Source: Nocardiopsis suaedae (GTDB lineage: Bacteria; Actinomycetota; Actinomycetes; Streptosporangiales; Streptosporangiaceae). From it: a stretch of DNA of 64,000 bases. The stretch lies in assembly GCF_027706745.1 (NCBI RefSeq), contig NZ_JAQFWP010000020.1:1-64000 (forward strand), written 5' to 3'. This document shows positions 45,261 through 54,158 of this stretch, piece after piece. A program made the position numbers and the translations under genes. The notes under the pieces are model-generated. The model searched no databases, was not told the DNA's origin, and saw only the letters and a program-made list of their open reading frames with translations. Within the stretch, counting starts at the first letter, position 1, and each line of letters starts with the position of its first letter.

Positions 45261-46538
45261 TCACCGCTCCCCCAGGTCCTGCGGCCAGGCGGCCATCACG
45301 CGCTTGCCGGTGAAGTCCACCATCGCCACCTCGGCCTCCACCGCCCCCTCGGTGAAGCGGGCGAGCACGTCGGCCACACGGCGGCACAGCACGTCCCCGG
45401 CAGTGCGCAGCAGGCCCGCCTCCTCCCACAGCTCGTAGGCGTGGCGGCCGGTGTTGGCCTCGTCCACCCGGGCGGCCAGCTCCTCTCCCCCGCCGACCTC
45501 GCGGGTGATGTCGCCCAGCAGCTCCGTCGACACCTTGGACCGGGTGTAGTGCGTCATCAGGACACCGGCGGCGAGCTTGGTGAGCTTGCCCGCCATGCCC
45601 ACGAACACCACCTTCGCCAGGCCGTACTCCACCGCACGCCGCAGCGCGGCCCCGGTGAAGTCGCCGACCTCCACGAAGCACACCTCGGGCAGGTGCGGCA
45701 GCAGCGCCATGGCGCCCTTCTCGGTGCGCCCGCCGGTGCACAGCACCAGGGTGTCCTCGCCCTGCGCCGCCATCACCGACACCGCCTGCTCCACGCTCGC
45801 CCGCCAGGACGCGGTGGAGAACGGCCGCACGATGCCCGTCGTGCCCAGGATCGAGATGCCGCCGATGATGCCCAGCTTGGCGTTGGTCGTCTTGCGCGCC
45901 ATCCGCTCGCCCTCGGGCACGCTGATCACCACGGTCAGGGCCTGGCCGTCGGCGTCGGCGGCCTCGCGCACCGCCTCGCCGATCATCTGCCGGGGCACCG
46001 GGTTGATCGCGGCCTCGCCGGGGTCCAGGCCCAGGCCGGGGCGGGTGACCACGCCCACGCCCACGCCGCCGTCCAAGTGCAGGCCGCTGCCGGGCGCCCG
46101 GGTCACCGTCGCGGTGACGTGCGCGCCGTGCGTCACGTCCGGGTCGTCCCCGGCGTCCTTGACGACGACCGCCTCGGCGCGGTCGGCCGACACCAGCTCG
46201 CAGCGCTCGGTGGCGAAGGTGACCCGGCGGCCCGACGGCAGCCCGATCTCCACGACCTCGATGGGCCGCCCGGTGGCGAGCGCCTGCGCGGCGGCCTTCG
46301 CCGCGGCGGAGGCGCACGCCCCGGTGGTCCACCCGGTGCGCAGCGCCTTCTGGCGGACCTTCGCGGTCCGCGGCAGGTCGGGCTCGCGCAGTTCGGGGGT
46401 GGAGGTGTCGGGCGCGGAGGGCGGCCCCGAGGCACCGGACTCCGGGACGCCGGTCCCCGAGGCACCGGCCCCCGGAGCTCCGGGGGCCGGTGCGCCGCCG
46501 CCGTCGCCGCGCGGCTCCTCCGCTCGGCCGCCGCTCAT
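45261..46538 (-). CDS. cbiD: Cobalt-precorrin-5B C1-methyltransferase CbiD
   Basis: A 425-residue CbiD, which adds the C1 methyl in the anaerobic (cobalt-early) pathway. The family core is clear: LRTGWTTGACASAAAKAAAQAL (about residues 66-87), INPVPRQMIGEAV, GGISILGTTGIVRPFS and VVFVGMAGKLTKLAAGVLMTHY. The first 55 residues are a Gly/Ala/Pro-rich extension absent in most homologues. Starting at RTAKVRQKALRTGWTTG would suffice, so the start at 46538 is less certain than the rest. It lies 88 bp after cobM. Confidence 0.94.
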   Translation of the reverse strand: MSGGRAEEPRGDGGGAPAPGAPGAGASGTGVPESGASGPPSAPDTSTPELREPDLPRTAKVRQKALRTGWTTGACASAAAKAAAQALATGRPIEVVEIGLPSGRRVTFATERCELVSADRAEAVVVKDAGDDPDVTHGAHVTATVTRAPGSGLHLDGGVGVGVVTRPGLGLDPGEAAINPVPRQMIGEAVREAADADGQALTVVISVPEGERMARKTTNAKLGIIGGISILGTTGIVRPFSTASWRASVEQAVSVMAAQGEDTLVLCTGGRTEKGAMALLPHLPEVCFVEVGDFTGAALRRAVEYGLAKVVFVGMAGKLTKLAAGVLMTHYTRSKVSTELLGDITREVGGGEELAARVDEANTGRHAYELWEEAGLLRTAGDVLCRRVADVLARFTEGAVEAEVAMVDFTGKRVMAAWPQDLGER

Positions 46539-46626
46539 GGGCGCCCCCCTCCGGGCTCCGCCACGGGGCGGCCGGCGTGCGGCCGCCCCTGCGCGCTGTC
46601 GCCCATCTCGCGGACCACCCCGCCGG

Positions 46627-47532
46627 TCACGCCCCGGCCCGCGACGCGCGCAGCGCGCGGCGGGCCTCGCGGTCGGCGCGGCGGTACCCGTGGAAGTGGC
46701 CCGGGTGGTACAGGTGCGAGCGGGTGCCGCCCGCGGTCAGCGCCGGGCCGACCAGCACCAGCGTGTGCTTCCACAGCCGGTGCTCCTTGACCGTGGCCTC
46801 CAGCTCGGCCAGCGTGCAGCGCACGACCAGCTCGTCCGGCCAGGTCGCCTGGTAGGCCACCACGCACGGGGTGTCCTCCGGGTAGCCGCCCTCCAGCAGT
46901 TCGGCCTGGAGCTGCCCGGAGCGCGCCGCCGACAGGAACAGCGCCATGGTGGTGCCGTGCCGGGCGAACTCGCGCACCTCCTCCCCCTCGGGCATGGGGG
47001 TCTTGCCCCCGCCCAGGCGGGTGAGGACCACGGACTGGGCGACCTCGGGGATGGTCAGCTCGCGCCCCGCGATGGCGGCGACGGCCGCGAACGCGGGCAC
47101 GCCCGGGATGATCTCGGTGTCCAGGCCCATGCGCTCGCACTGGTCGAACTGCTCCTGGACCGCGCCCCACAGCGACGGGTCGCCGGAGTGGATGCGGGCG
47201 ACCCGCAGCCCCTCGCTCGCCGCCCGCTCGTAGTAGGGCATGACGCCCTCCATGGGCACCTTCGCCGAGTCGACGATCTCCGCGTCCTCACGGGCGTGCT
47301 CCAGCACGTCCTCGTGCACCAGGCTGGCGGCCCAGATGACGATGTCGGCCTCGGCGATGGCCCGGGCCGCGCGGATCGTCAGCAGGTCGGCGGCGCCCGG
47401 CCCGGCCCCCACGAAGGTGACCTTGCCCCGCGCCCCCGCGCCCGCAGTGCCCGCGGTACCCGCAGTGCCCGCGGCGCTCTGTGCGGCGCCGGTGTCCGTG
47501 CCCGTTCCGGCGGTGCGCGCCGGGTCCTCCAT
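46627..47532 (-). CDS. cobM: Precorrin-4 C11-methyltransferase
   Basis: A 301-residue CobM/CbiF. It methylates C11 using S-adenosylmethionine. The motifs VTFVGAGPGAADLLTIRAARAI (about residues 38-59), IHSGDPSLWGAVQEQ (about 113-127), PGVPAFAAVAAIAGRELTIP (about 143-162) and LFLSAARSGQLQAELL are typical. Preceding it is an Ala/Gly/Thr-rich N-terminal stretch of about 35 residues. The ATG shares its first base with the last base of the cobI stop (TGATG), so the two are coupled. Confidence 0.95.
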   Translation of the reverse strand: MEDPARTAGTGTDTGAAQSAAGTAGTAGTAGAGARGKVTFVGAGPGAADLLTIRAARAIAEADIVIWAASLVHEDVLEHAREDAEIVDSAKVPMEGVMPYYERAASEGLRVARIHSGDPSLWGAVQEQFDQCERMGLDTEIIPGVPAFAAVAAIAGRELTIPEVAQSVVLTRLGGGKTPMPEGEEVREFARHGTTMALFLSAARSGQLQAELLEGGYPEDTPCVVAYQATWPDELVVRCTLAELEATVKEHRLWKHTLVLVGPALTAGGTRSHLYHPGHFHGYRRADREARRALRASRAGA

Positions 47533-48278
47533 CACAGCTTGCCTCCGCGTCCGTTGCGCCGCGCCGGGGCGATCAGGGTCGACAGGTACGGCAGCTCGCG
47601 CGCCCCGTCCCCGAGGTCGCCGACCGGCGCCACCTCCTCGTCGGGCAGTCCCAGCCGGGAACCGTACACGGCGTCGCCGTCGCGGCCCGAACCGCGCAGC
47701 GCCTCGACGGTGTCGGCGGCGAACCGGCCGAACTTGTAGGCCACCACCGTGGCCTCGCCGTCCAGGGCCTCCCGCAGCCGCTCCACCCCGCCGACGACCG
47801 GCATCAGGGTGAGCGGCTCGGTGCCCTCCACCAGCACCCGCCCCGACCGGGCGGCCAGGTCCTGCATGGCGGTGATGCCCGGCAGCGTCTCGATGCGCGC
47901 CCGGGGGTCGCCCTCGCGCACCGTCTGCGCCAGGTAGGTGAAGGTGGAGTAGATGTTCGGGTCGCCGATGGTGGCGAAGGCGACCGTGGCGGCGCCGCGC
48001 TCGAAGTGCGCGAGCACGGTGCGGGCGGCCTCGTCCCAGGCGCGCACCCGGCGCTCGCTGCGGCCGCCGCGGTCGTTGAGGGCGAACACCACCCGCTCGA
48101 TCCGGTCCTCGGCCACGTGCGCGCGCACCGTCGCCTCGGCCCGTCCGGGCTCGTCCGGCGCCATCACCGGCACCAGGACGACGTCGGCCTCGCGCATGCG
48201 CCGCACCGCCTTGACCGTCACCTGCTCGGGGTCGCCGGGTCCGACCCCGACCCCGACGAGCGTCCTGCTCGCTCCCAT
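47532..48278 (-). CDS. cobI: Precorrin-2 C20-methyltransferase
   Basis: A 248-residue CobI/CbiL. It methylates C20 of (cobalt-)precorrin-2. VGVGVGPGDPEQVTVKAVRRMREADVVLVP at the N-terminus, FATIGDPNIYSTFTYLA (about residues 101-117) and LPGITAMQDLAARSG (about 132-146) are the family motifs. ATG 48278 follows AAGGCGGTGG. It is the first gene of the cobI-cobM-cbiD series and divergent from cobB; the 230-bp gap between them should hold both promoters. No riboswitch is apparent in it. Confidence 0.95.
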   Translation of the reverse strand: MGASRTLVGVGVGPGDPEQVTVKAVRRMREADVVLVPVMAPDEPGRAEATVRAHVAEDRIERVVFALNDRGGRSERRVRAWDEAARTVLAHFERGAATVAFATIGDPNIYSTFTYLAQTVREGDPRARIETLPGITAMQDLAARSGRVLVEGTEPLTLMPVVGGVERLREALDGEATVVAYKFGRFAADTVEALRGSGRDGDAVYGSRLGLPDEEVAPVGDLGDGARELPYLSTLIAPARRNGRGGKL

Positions 48279-48508
48279 TCCACCGCCTTGTCGCGTGTTC
48301 CGGCGTTCTCCGGCGTGTTCCGCGGGGGCGTGCGCCGCCGCCCGCTCGTGCCCGTCCGGCCGCGCCCGCTGCGGGCCGGACCGCAGGACAGCGTATCGGT
48401 GCGGCCCCCGCGCACCGTCGGCCGCCCTGCGCGTACGCTTGGCGGTCGCCGCCGGGCCGGGTGCCGGGCGGCGCCCAGGAGCCGGAGCGAGCAGGAGGGA
48501 GGCGCCGG

Positions 48509-49969
48509 GTGGCGGTACCGCGTGTGGTGGTCGCGGCCCCCGCGTCGGGGAGCGGGAAGACCACGGTGGCCACGGGGCTGATGGCGGCGTTCGCCGCCAG
48601 GGGGGACCGGCTCTCCGGGCACAAGGTGGGGCCGGACTACATCGACCCCGGGTACCACGCGCTGGCGACGGGGCGGCCGCCGCGCAACCTCGACCCGGTG
48701 CTGTGCGGGGAGGAGCGGGTGGCGCCGCTGTTCCTGCACGGCGCCCGGGGCGCCGACATCGCCGTGGTGGAGGGGGTGATGGGGCTGTTCGACGGGGCGT
48801 CGCGGCCCCGGCACCACTCCGGTCCCGGCGACGCGGCCTCCACCGCGCACGTGGCCGCGCTGCTGGGCGCGCCGGTGGTGCTCGTGGTGGACGCCGCGCG
48901 GGCGTCGAGGTCGGTGGCGGCGCTGGTGCACGGGTTCTGCACCTACGACACGCGGGTGCGGGTCGGCGGGGTGATCCTCAACCGGGTCGGGTCGGACCGG
49001 CACGAGGAGCTGCTGCGGGAGGCCATGGAGGACGCCGGGGTCCCGGTGCTCGGGGCGCTGCGGCGGCACGAGGCGGTGGAGACGCCCGCGCGGCACCTGG
49101 GGCTGATCCCGGCGGCCGAGCGGGCGGACGAGGCCCACGAGGCGGTGCGGGCGCTGGGCCGCCTGGTGGCCGACTCCTGCGACCTGGAGGCCGTGGCCGC
49201 GCTCGCCCGCACGGCCGCGCCGCTCGACGGCCCGGCGTGGAGCCCGGAGGAGGAGATGGCGGCGCTGGACGCGGCGCCCGCGGCCGGGACCCGCGGTTCC
49301 GCGGCGAGCGCGGGGGGCACCGGGCGGGCACCCGTGGTGGCGGTGGCGGGCGGTGAGGCGTTCACCTTCGCCTACACCGAGAACACCGAGCTGCTGCGGG
49401 CCGCGGGCGCCGAGGTGCGCACCGTCGACCCGCTGCACGACGAGGCGCTGCCGGAGGGGACCGAGGGGCTCGTCATCGGCGGCGGCTTCCCCGAGATGCA
49501 CGCCGAGCGGCTGTCGGCCAACGCGCCGCTGCGCAAGCGGGTCGCCGCGTTCGCCGCCGACGGCGGACCGCTGGCCGCCGAGTGCGCGGGGCTGCTGTAC
49601 CTGGCCGAGAGCCTGGACGGGGCGCCCATGTGCGGGGTGCTGCCCGCCAAGGCGCGGATGACCGGGCGGCTGACCCTGGGCTACCGGGAGGCGGTGGCCG
49701 TGGGCGACTCGGTGCTGGCGGCCGCGGGCACCCGGGTGCGCGGGCACGAGTTCCACCGGACCGCGATCGAGCCCGTCCACGGGCCGGATCCGGCCTGGCA
49801 GTGGAGCACCGACGGCCCGGAGGGGTTCGGCGGTGCGATGATGTGCGCGTCCTACCTCCACCTGCACTGGGCCGGTGCACCGCGGATCGCCGCCCGCTTC
49901 CTGGGCGCGGTGCGCGCGTACGGCGGGTACGGGAGGCACGGCGACGCGGACGAAAGGGGACGCCCGTGA
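48509..49969 (+). CDS. cobB: Cobyrinate/hydrogenobyrinate a,c-diamide synthase
   Basis: A 486-residue CobB/CbiA: an ATP-dependent, glutamine-using amidase acting on the a and c side chains. The N-terminal synthetase part has the P-loop APASGSGKTTVATGL (about residues 9-23), HKVGPDYIDPGYH and VVEGVMGLFDG. The C-terminal triad-type GATase has AECAGLLYLAES (nucleophile Cys, about 358-369), followed by MCGVLP and GHEFHRTAI. A linker of about 30 residues (about 250-275) is Ala/Gly-rich. GTG 48509 follows GGAGGGAGG. A -10-like TACGCT lies about 70 bases upstream. Overlaps the GNAT gene by GTGA. Confidence 0.95.
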   Translation: MAVPRVVVAAPASGSGKTTVATGLMAAFAARGDRLSGHKVGPDYIDPGYHALATGRPPRNLDPVLCGEERVAPLFLHGARGADIAVVEGVMGLFDGASRPRHHSGPGDAASTAHVAALLGAPVVLVVDAARASRSVAALVHGFCTYDTRVRVGGVILNRVGSDRHEELLREAMEDAGVPVLGALRRHEAVETPARHLGLIPAAERADEAHEAVRALGRLVADSCDLEAVAALARTAAPLDGPAWSPEEEMAALDAAPAAGTRGSAASAGGTGRAPVVAVAGGEAFTFAYTENTELLRAAGAEVRTVDPLHDEALPEGTEGLVIGGGFPEMHAERLSANAPLRKRVAAFAADGGPLAAECAGLLYLAESLDGAPMCGVLPAKARMTGRLTLGYREAVAVGDSVLAAAGTRVRGHEFHRTAIEPVHGPDPAWQWSTDGPEGFGGAMMCASYLHLHWAGAPRIAARFLGAVRAYGGYGRHGDADERGRP

Positions 49970-50547
49970 GCGGCGGCAGCGCGGGCCGGCGGATGCCCAT
50001 GGTGGTCCTGGAGACGGACCACCTGGTCCTGCGCGCCTTCACCGAGGCCGACGTGGACGGGGTGCTGGAGGCGGCGTCCGCGCCGTCCACGCAGAAGTGG
50101 CTGCCGATGCCGGAGCCGGGCCGCCCCTACACCCGCGAGGAGGCGGAGCGGTGGTGCACGGTCACCGCTCCGGGGCTGCGGGCGTCGGGCGACGGGCAGC
50201 AGTGGGCGGCATGCGACTCGGCGACCGGCAGGTTCGCGGGCGCGGTCGGCCTGCTGCGCACGCTCTGGAAGGCCGGCACCACCGAGGTCGGGTACTGGTT
50301 CGCCCCCTGGGCGCGCGGGCGGGGGCTCGCGACCGAGGCGGTGGTCGCGGTGACGAGGTGGGCCATCGTCGACCAGGGGTTCGAGCGCGTGGAGCTGAAG
50401 GCGGCCACGGGCAACCTGGCGTCGAGGCGGGTGGCGGAGAAGGCGGGCTTCGAGTTCGAGGGCGTCGAGCGCAACGCCATGCCCTTGCACGAGGGCCGAA
50501 CGGGCTTGGCGATGTACAGCCTGATCCCGTCCGACCTGACGCCCTGA
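49966..50547 (+). CDS. GNAT family N-acetyltransferase (RimJ/RimL type)
   Basis: A 193-residue GNAT protein with the RimJ/RimL layout: LETDHLVLRAFTEADVDGV at the N-terminus, then VGYWFAPWARGRGLATEAVVAVTRWA (acetyl-CoA motif A, about residues 106-131) and LASRRVAEKAGFEFEGVERN. It transfers acetyl from acetyl-CoA to an amine, often an N-terminal or small-molecule amino group; the substrate is unknown. GTG overlaps the cobB stop by 4 bases, so it is cotranslated with cobB, but there is no known B12 role. Confidence 0.88.
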   Translation: MSGGSAGRRMPMVVLETDHLVLRAFTEADVDGVLEAASAPSTQKWLPMPEPGRPYTREEAERWCTVTAPGLRASGDGQQWAACDSATGRFAGAVGLLRTLWKAGTTEVGYWFAPWARGRGLATEAVVAVTRWAIVDQGFERVELKAATGNLASRRVAEKAGFEFEGVERNAMPLHEGRTGLAMYSLIPSDLTP

Positions 50548-50629
50548 CCCTACGAACGACGCGGGAGGACGCCGGAGCAGCACCGTTGAGCGGCGGGCGT
50601 GCGAACGGTCGCGGTAACGGGCGACGGCT

Positions 50630-50689
50630 CGGCCGCCGCCCCGCCTCGGACGTGTCCTCCTGGGCGTCTCCAAGGCGGGGCTTCGGCCG
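50630..50689. terminator. Terminator between GNAT gene and cobO
   Basis: CGGCC-GCC-GCCCCGCCT (50630-50646) can pair with AGGCGGGGC-TTC-GGCCG (50673-50689), with a small internal loop. It lies between the convergent GNAT and cobO genes. Confidence 0.5.
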
Positions 50690-50693
50690 ACGT

Positions 50694-51296
50694 TCACCAC
50701 TCGATGCCGCGCTGGCCCTTCTGGCCGTTGTCCATGGGGTGCTTCACCTTGGTCATCTCCGTGACCAGGTCCGCCTCGTCCAGCAGCCGCGGGTCGGCGT
50801 CCCTGCCGGTGATCACCACGTGCTGGGTCCCCGGGCGGGTGCGCAGGGTCTCCAGGACGTCCTCCACGTCCACCCACCCCCACTTCATCGGGTAGGTGAA
50901 CTCGTCCAGCACGTACAGCCGGTACGTCTCGGCCGCCAGGTCGCGCTTGATCTGCGCCCACCCCTCGGCGGCGTCGGCCGCGTGGTCCTGCTCGGTGCCC
51001 GGGCGCTGGATCCACGACCAGCCCTCGCCCATCTTGTTCCAGGTCACCGAGCCGCCCTCGCCGGACTCGCCCAGCACCCGCAGCGCCTTCTCCTCGCCGA
51101 TGCGCCACTTGGCCGACTTCACGAACTGGAACACGCCGATGTCCCACCCCTGCGCCCAGGCGCGGGTCGCCAGCCCGAAGGCCGCCGTCGACTTGCCCTT
51201 CCCCGGTCCGGTGTGCACCGCCACCAGGGGCCGGTGCCGCCGCTGGCGGGTGGTCAGGCCGTCTTCGGGAACGTGCTCGGGTTTGCCCTGAGGCAT
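50694..51296 (-). CDS. cobO: Cob(I)yrinic acid a,c-diamide adenosyltransferase
   Basis: A 200-residue CobO/BtuR. It transfers 5'-deoxyadenosyl from ATP to Co(I) corrinoid. The P-loop HTGPGKGKSTAAFGLA (about residues 28-43), FQFVKSAKWRIGEE, VLDEFTYPMKWGW (about 128-140) and VVITGRDADPRLLDEADLVTEM are family hallmarks. ATG 51296 follows GCAGGAAG. It lies 50 bp after the chelatase gene and is probably in the same riboswitch-controlled transcript. Confidence 0.96.
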   Translation of the reverse strand: MPQGKPEHVPEDGLTTRQRRHRPLVAVHTGPGKGKSTAAFGLATRAWAQGWDIGVFQFVKSAKWRIGEEKALRVLGESGEGGSVTWNKMGEGWSWIQRPGTEQDHAADAAEGWAQIKRDLAAETYRLYVLDEFTYPMKWGWVDVEDVLETLRTRPGTQHVVITGRDADPRLLDEADLVTEMTKVKHPMDNGQKGQRGIEW

Positions 51297-51346
51297 GCGT
51301 TCTTCCTGCTTTCTGCTCGGTGTTCCGATCCCCGGCGGGGCGTCCC

Positions 51347-53488
51347 TCAGGCGGCGCTGCCGCGGGCGCCGCGCACCAGTCCGGTCAGCGCCTCGGCGCC
51401 CAGCTCCTCCAGGCGGACCGCCTCTCCCCCGGCCTGGGCCGCCAGCCGCTCGGCCAGCCCCAGCCGCACCGGGCCCGACTCACAGTCCACGACCACCGTC
51501 TGCACGTCCTGCGCGCCGATCCACGCCGCCGCCCGCAACGCCTGGTCGAGGCCCCCGTGCGTGGCGCGCCCGTCGGTGACGAGCACCAGCAGCGGCCGGC
51601 GGCGGGCGTCGCGCAGCCGCTCCACCCGCAGCACGTCGGCGGCCCGCAGCAGCCCCGCGGCCAGCGGGGTGCGGCCACCGGTGCGCAGCTCGCGCAGCCG
51701 CCGGGCCCCCGCCTCGACCGACGAGGTGGGCGGCAGCTCCACCCGCCCCTCGCGGCCGCGGAAGGTCACCAGCCCCACCTTGTCGCGGCGCTGGTAGGCG
51801 TCGAGGAGCAGGCTCAGCACCGCCCCCTTGACCGCCCGCATGCGCTGCCGGGCGGCCATCGACCCGCTGGCGTCCACGCAGAACAGCACCAGGTTGCCCT
51901 CCCGGCCCTCGCGCACGGCCTCGCGCAGATCGCCGCGGTGCAGCACCAGGCCGGGGCCGGTGCGCCCGCGGACCCGCTGGTGCGGGGCGGCCGCGCGCAG
52001 GGTCGCGGTCAGGTGCAGCGGCCCCGTTCCCCCGCGCCCCTCGCCGGGCGCGCGGGACCCGGAGGCCCGGCCGAAGGGGGTCTCCGCGCGCGAGCGCCGA
52101 CCGGGCGCCCCCGCGCCGATCCCCCTCACGCTGAACAGGCGCGGCCGGAAGGTCTCACCCGCCTCGGAGGCCTGCTCGCCGCCGGAGCCCGACCCCTTCC
52201 GCTCGCTCTCGCCGTCCTCGGAGGAGCGGTCGTCGGGCCGCCCCGGCGAGGGCTCGGCGGGGGCGTCGCCCTCCTGCGCGGGCTCTTCGGGTCCACTGTC
52301 GCGGCCGCCGTCGCCCTCCTGGGAGGGCTCCCCCGCATCGGCCTCGGGCGTCGGCCCCTGTCCGGTGCCGCCGCCCCCATCGGCGCCGCCCCCATCGGCG
52401 TCGCCGCCGCCGTCTCCGTCGGGACTCCCCGGGCCGTCCGGGTCGTCCTCAGGGCCTTTTGGGTCCTGGTCACCCGCCTCCTGCAGCGCCTCGGAGAGCT
52501 TGTCGTCGTCGAGTCCCGGCGCGTCGAAGGGGTCCCTGCGCCGGCGGTGGGGCAGCGACAGGCGGGCCGCGTCGCGCACATCGTCGGCCGTGACCTCGGT
52601 GCGGTCGCGCCAGGCGGCCAGCGCCATGGCGGCGCGCGCGGTGACGATGTCCGCGCGCAGCCCGTCCACCTCGAAGGCCGCGCACACCGCGGTGACCTGC
52701 CGCAGCGCGGCGTCGGTGAGCACGACGCCGGGCAGCCGCTTGCGCGCGGCCCGGATGCGCTCGGCCAGCTCCTCCTCGTCGCGCTGGAACCCGGAGGCGA
52801 AGCCGTCCGGGTCGGTCTCGAAGGCCAGCCTCCTGCGCACCACCTCGGCGCGCTCGGCCGGGTCGCGGGTGGCGGCGACCTCCACGGTCAGGCCGAACCG
52901 GTCCAGGAGCTGGGGCCGCAGCTCCCCCTCCTCCGGGTTCATGGTGCCGACCAGGAGGAACCGGGCGGCGTGGCGCACCGACACCCCTTCGCGCTCGACA
53001 TGGCAGGTGCCCATGGCGGCCGCGTCCAGCATCAGGTCGACCAGGTGGTCGTGGAGCAGGTTCACCTCGTCGACGTACAGCACGCCGCGGTGCGCGGCGG
53101 CGAGCAGGCCGGGCTCGAAGGCGGTGACGCCCTCGGTGAGGGCCCGCTCGATGTCGAGGGAGCCGACGAGCCGGTCCTCGCTGGCGCCCACGGGCAGCTC
53201 GACCAGCCGGGCCGGGCGGTCCTCGGGCACGGCGCCGGAGGGGTGGGGGCCGTCGGGGCAGTCCGGGTCGGGAGCGTCCGGGTCGCACCCGAACCTGCAC
53301 CCGGCCACCGCCTGCTGGCCGGGCAGGAGCGCGGCCAGGGCGCGCACGGCGGTCGACTTGGCGGTGCCCTTCTCACCGCGCACCAGCACCCCGCCGACCG
53401 CCGGGGAGACGGCGTTGACGAGCAGGGCAAGTTTCAGGTCGTCCATGCCGACGACCGCGCTGAAGGGGTAGCGAGCGGTAGCGCTCAC
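51347..53488 (-). CDS. Cobalto/magnesium chelatase-type AAA+/VWA subunit (ChlI-ChlD fusion)
   Basis: A 713-residue protein joining a ChlI-like AAA+ ATPase and a ChlD-like integrin-I (VWA) domain; such proteins partner CobN in aerobic cobalt insertion. AAA+ (about 1-330): YPFSAVVGMDDLKLALL, Walker A RGEKGTAKST (about 38-47), Walker B GVLYVDEVNLL and TMNPEEGELRPQLLDRFGL. A long acidic Gly/Pro/Asp-rich linker (about 375-480) follows. The VWA domain (about 530-713) has FCVDASGSM (MIDAS). GTG 53488 follows GAGGAAGGA. No cobN is in the window. A cobalamin riboswitch precedes it and cobO follows. Metal specificity is inferred from context. Confidence 0.9.
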   Translation of the reverse strand: MSATARYPFSAVVGMDDLKLALLVNAVSPAVGGVLVRGEKGTAKSTAVRALAALLPGQQAVAGCRFGCDPDAPDPDCPDGPHPSGAVPEDRPARLVELPVGASEDRLVGSLDIERALTEGVTAFEPGLLAAAHRGVLYVDEVNLLHDHLVDLMLDAAAMGTCHVEREGVSVRHAARFLLVGTMNPEEGELRPQLLDRFGLTVEVAATRDPAERAEVVRRRLAFETDPDGFASGFQRDEEELAERIRAARKRLPGVVLTDAALRQVTAVCAAFEVDGLRADIVTARAAMALAAWRDRTEVTADDVRDAARLSLPHRRRRDPFDAPGLDDDKLSEALQEAGDQDPKGPEDDPDGPGSPDGDGGGDADGGGADGGGGTGQGPTPEADAGEPSQEGDGGRDSGPEEPAQEGDAPAEPSPGRPDDRSSEDGESERKGSGSGGEQASEAGETFRPRLFSVRGIGAGAPGRRSRAETPFGRASGSRAPGEGRGGTGPLHLTATLRAAAPHQRVRGRTGPGLVLHRGDLREAVREGREGNLVLFCVDASGSMAARQRMRAVKGAVLSLLLDAYQRRDKVGLVTFRGREGRVELPPTSSVEAGARRLRELRTGGRTPLAAGLLRAADVLRVERLRDARRRPLLVLVTDGRATHGGLDQALRAAAWIGAQDVQTVVVDCESGPVRLGLAERLAAQAGGEAVRLEELGAEALTGLVRGARGSAA

Positions 53489-53820
53489 GCGGGTCAGTCC
53501 TTCCTCGGGAGTCCACGCCCATAGGGGTCTCATCGCGGCGCCGCGCAGTGTCCTGGCTCCCGGATCGGCGCTCGCCCGCCGCCTTCCCGCCGCACGCGTC
53601 GGCGGTGGCGATCTCGCGCGGGTCCGCTCCCCGGTCACAGTGGCGGGTCCGCCCCGGCCTCACACCGGCGTTCCTGCCTCGGCACCGCCCTCCAGAGTCT
53701 CATACGGCGCGTTCCGGGCCGTTTCCGGCCAGGCACCGAACCGGCGCCGGGGCGGCGGGGTCGAAACGGGGGACGGCGGAGGTCTCGGAGGAGAGGACTC
53801 GGCGGAGGGAGTGGGGAGCA
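53489..53820. other. Divergent spacer with riboswitch
   Basis: 332 bp between the chelatase (minus) and the small membrane protein (plus). Most of the left part is the cobalamin riboswitch (53536-53687, minus strand); 53688-53820 should carry the promoters of both directions. Confidence 0.5.
53536..53687 (-). promoter_or_regulatory. Cobalamin riboswitch upstream of the chelatase-cobO operon
   Basis: Read on the minus strand: GAGGCAGGAACGCCGGTGTG, then AGGCCGGGGCGGACCCGCCACTGTGACC, then GGGAAGG, and the B12 box GGGAGCCAGGACACTGC. P1 arms CGGTGCC (53681-53687) and GGCGCCG (53536-53542) pair fully, with one GU. The order and spacing match the cobalamin riboswitch, though the B12 box has C in place of the usual G in GGAGAC. 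It ends 47 bases before the chelatase GTG, so B12 should repress chelatase and cobO expression. Confidence 0.85.
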
Positions 53821-54072
53821 ATGGCGACCGGTGTGGTGGCGGCTCTGGCGGCCGTGGCCGTGCTGGGCCTGGCGGGGGTGCTCGCGGTGCTGTCGGCGCG
53901 GGACCGCGCCATGGAGAGCGAGGACGACCGGGGAGCGGGCCGGTCGGACGGCGCGACCGCGTACTGGATGTGGAGCGGCGGCAAGGGCTCCGGTGACGGC
54001 GGTTCCGACGGCGGAGGGTTCTTCGGCGGCGGGGGCGGCAGTGGCGGAGGCGGAGACGGCGGCGGACTCTGA
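53821..54072 (+). CDS. Small membrane protein with Gly/Ser/Asp-rich tail
   Basis: An 83-residue protein: MATGVVAALAAVAVLGLAGVLAVLSARD forms one transmembrane helix (about residues 5-25), followed by a polar stretch and a C-terminal tail made almost only of Gly, Ser, Asp and Phe (FFGGGGGSGGGGDGGG). ATG 53821 has GGGAG and GGGGAG in front. I do not recognise a family. Similar short TPM-like Gly-rich proteins exist in actinomycetes without known function. It stands alone between divergent and forward genes. Confidence 0.55.
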   Translation: MATGVVAALAAVAVLGLAGVLAVLSARDRAMESEDDRGAGRSDGATAYWMWSGGKGSGDGGSDGGGFFGGGGGSGGGGDGGGL

Positions 54073-54111
54073 TGCCCCGCACCGCCGCCGGTCCGGCCCT
54101 TCCCCGGTAAC

Positions 54112-54125
54112 TGAAACGCGTTCTA
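54112..54125 (+). promoter_or_regulatory. KstR-type operator before F420 oxidoreductase
   Basis: TGAAACGCGTTCTA matches the KstR (TetR-family cholesterol regulator) consensus TnnAACnnGTTnnA at every fixed position. It ends 33 bases before the GTG start and overlaps a -10-like TACCAT (54124-54129), so repression is plausible. Recognition by a different actinobacterial lipid-metabolism TetR regulator is also possible. Confidence 0.6.
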
Positions 54126-54158
54126 CCATGCTGTCCACCCGACCCCTGGGGAGGCGCC

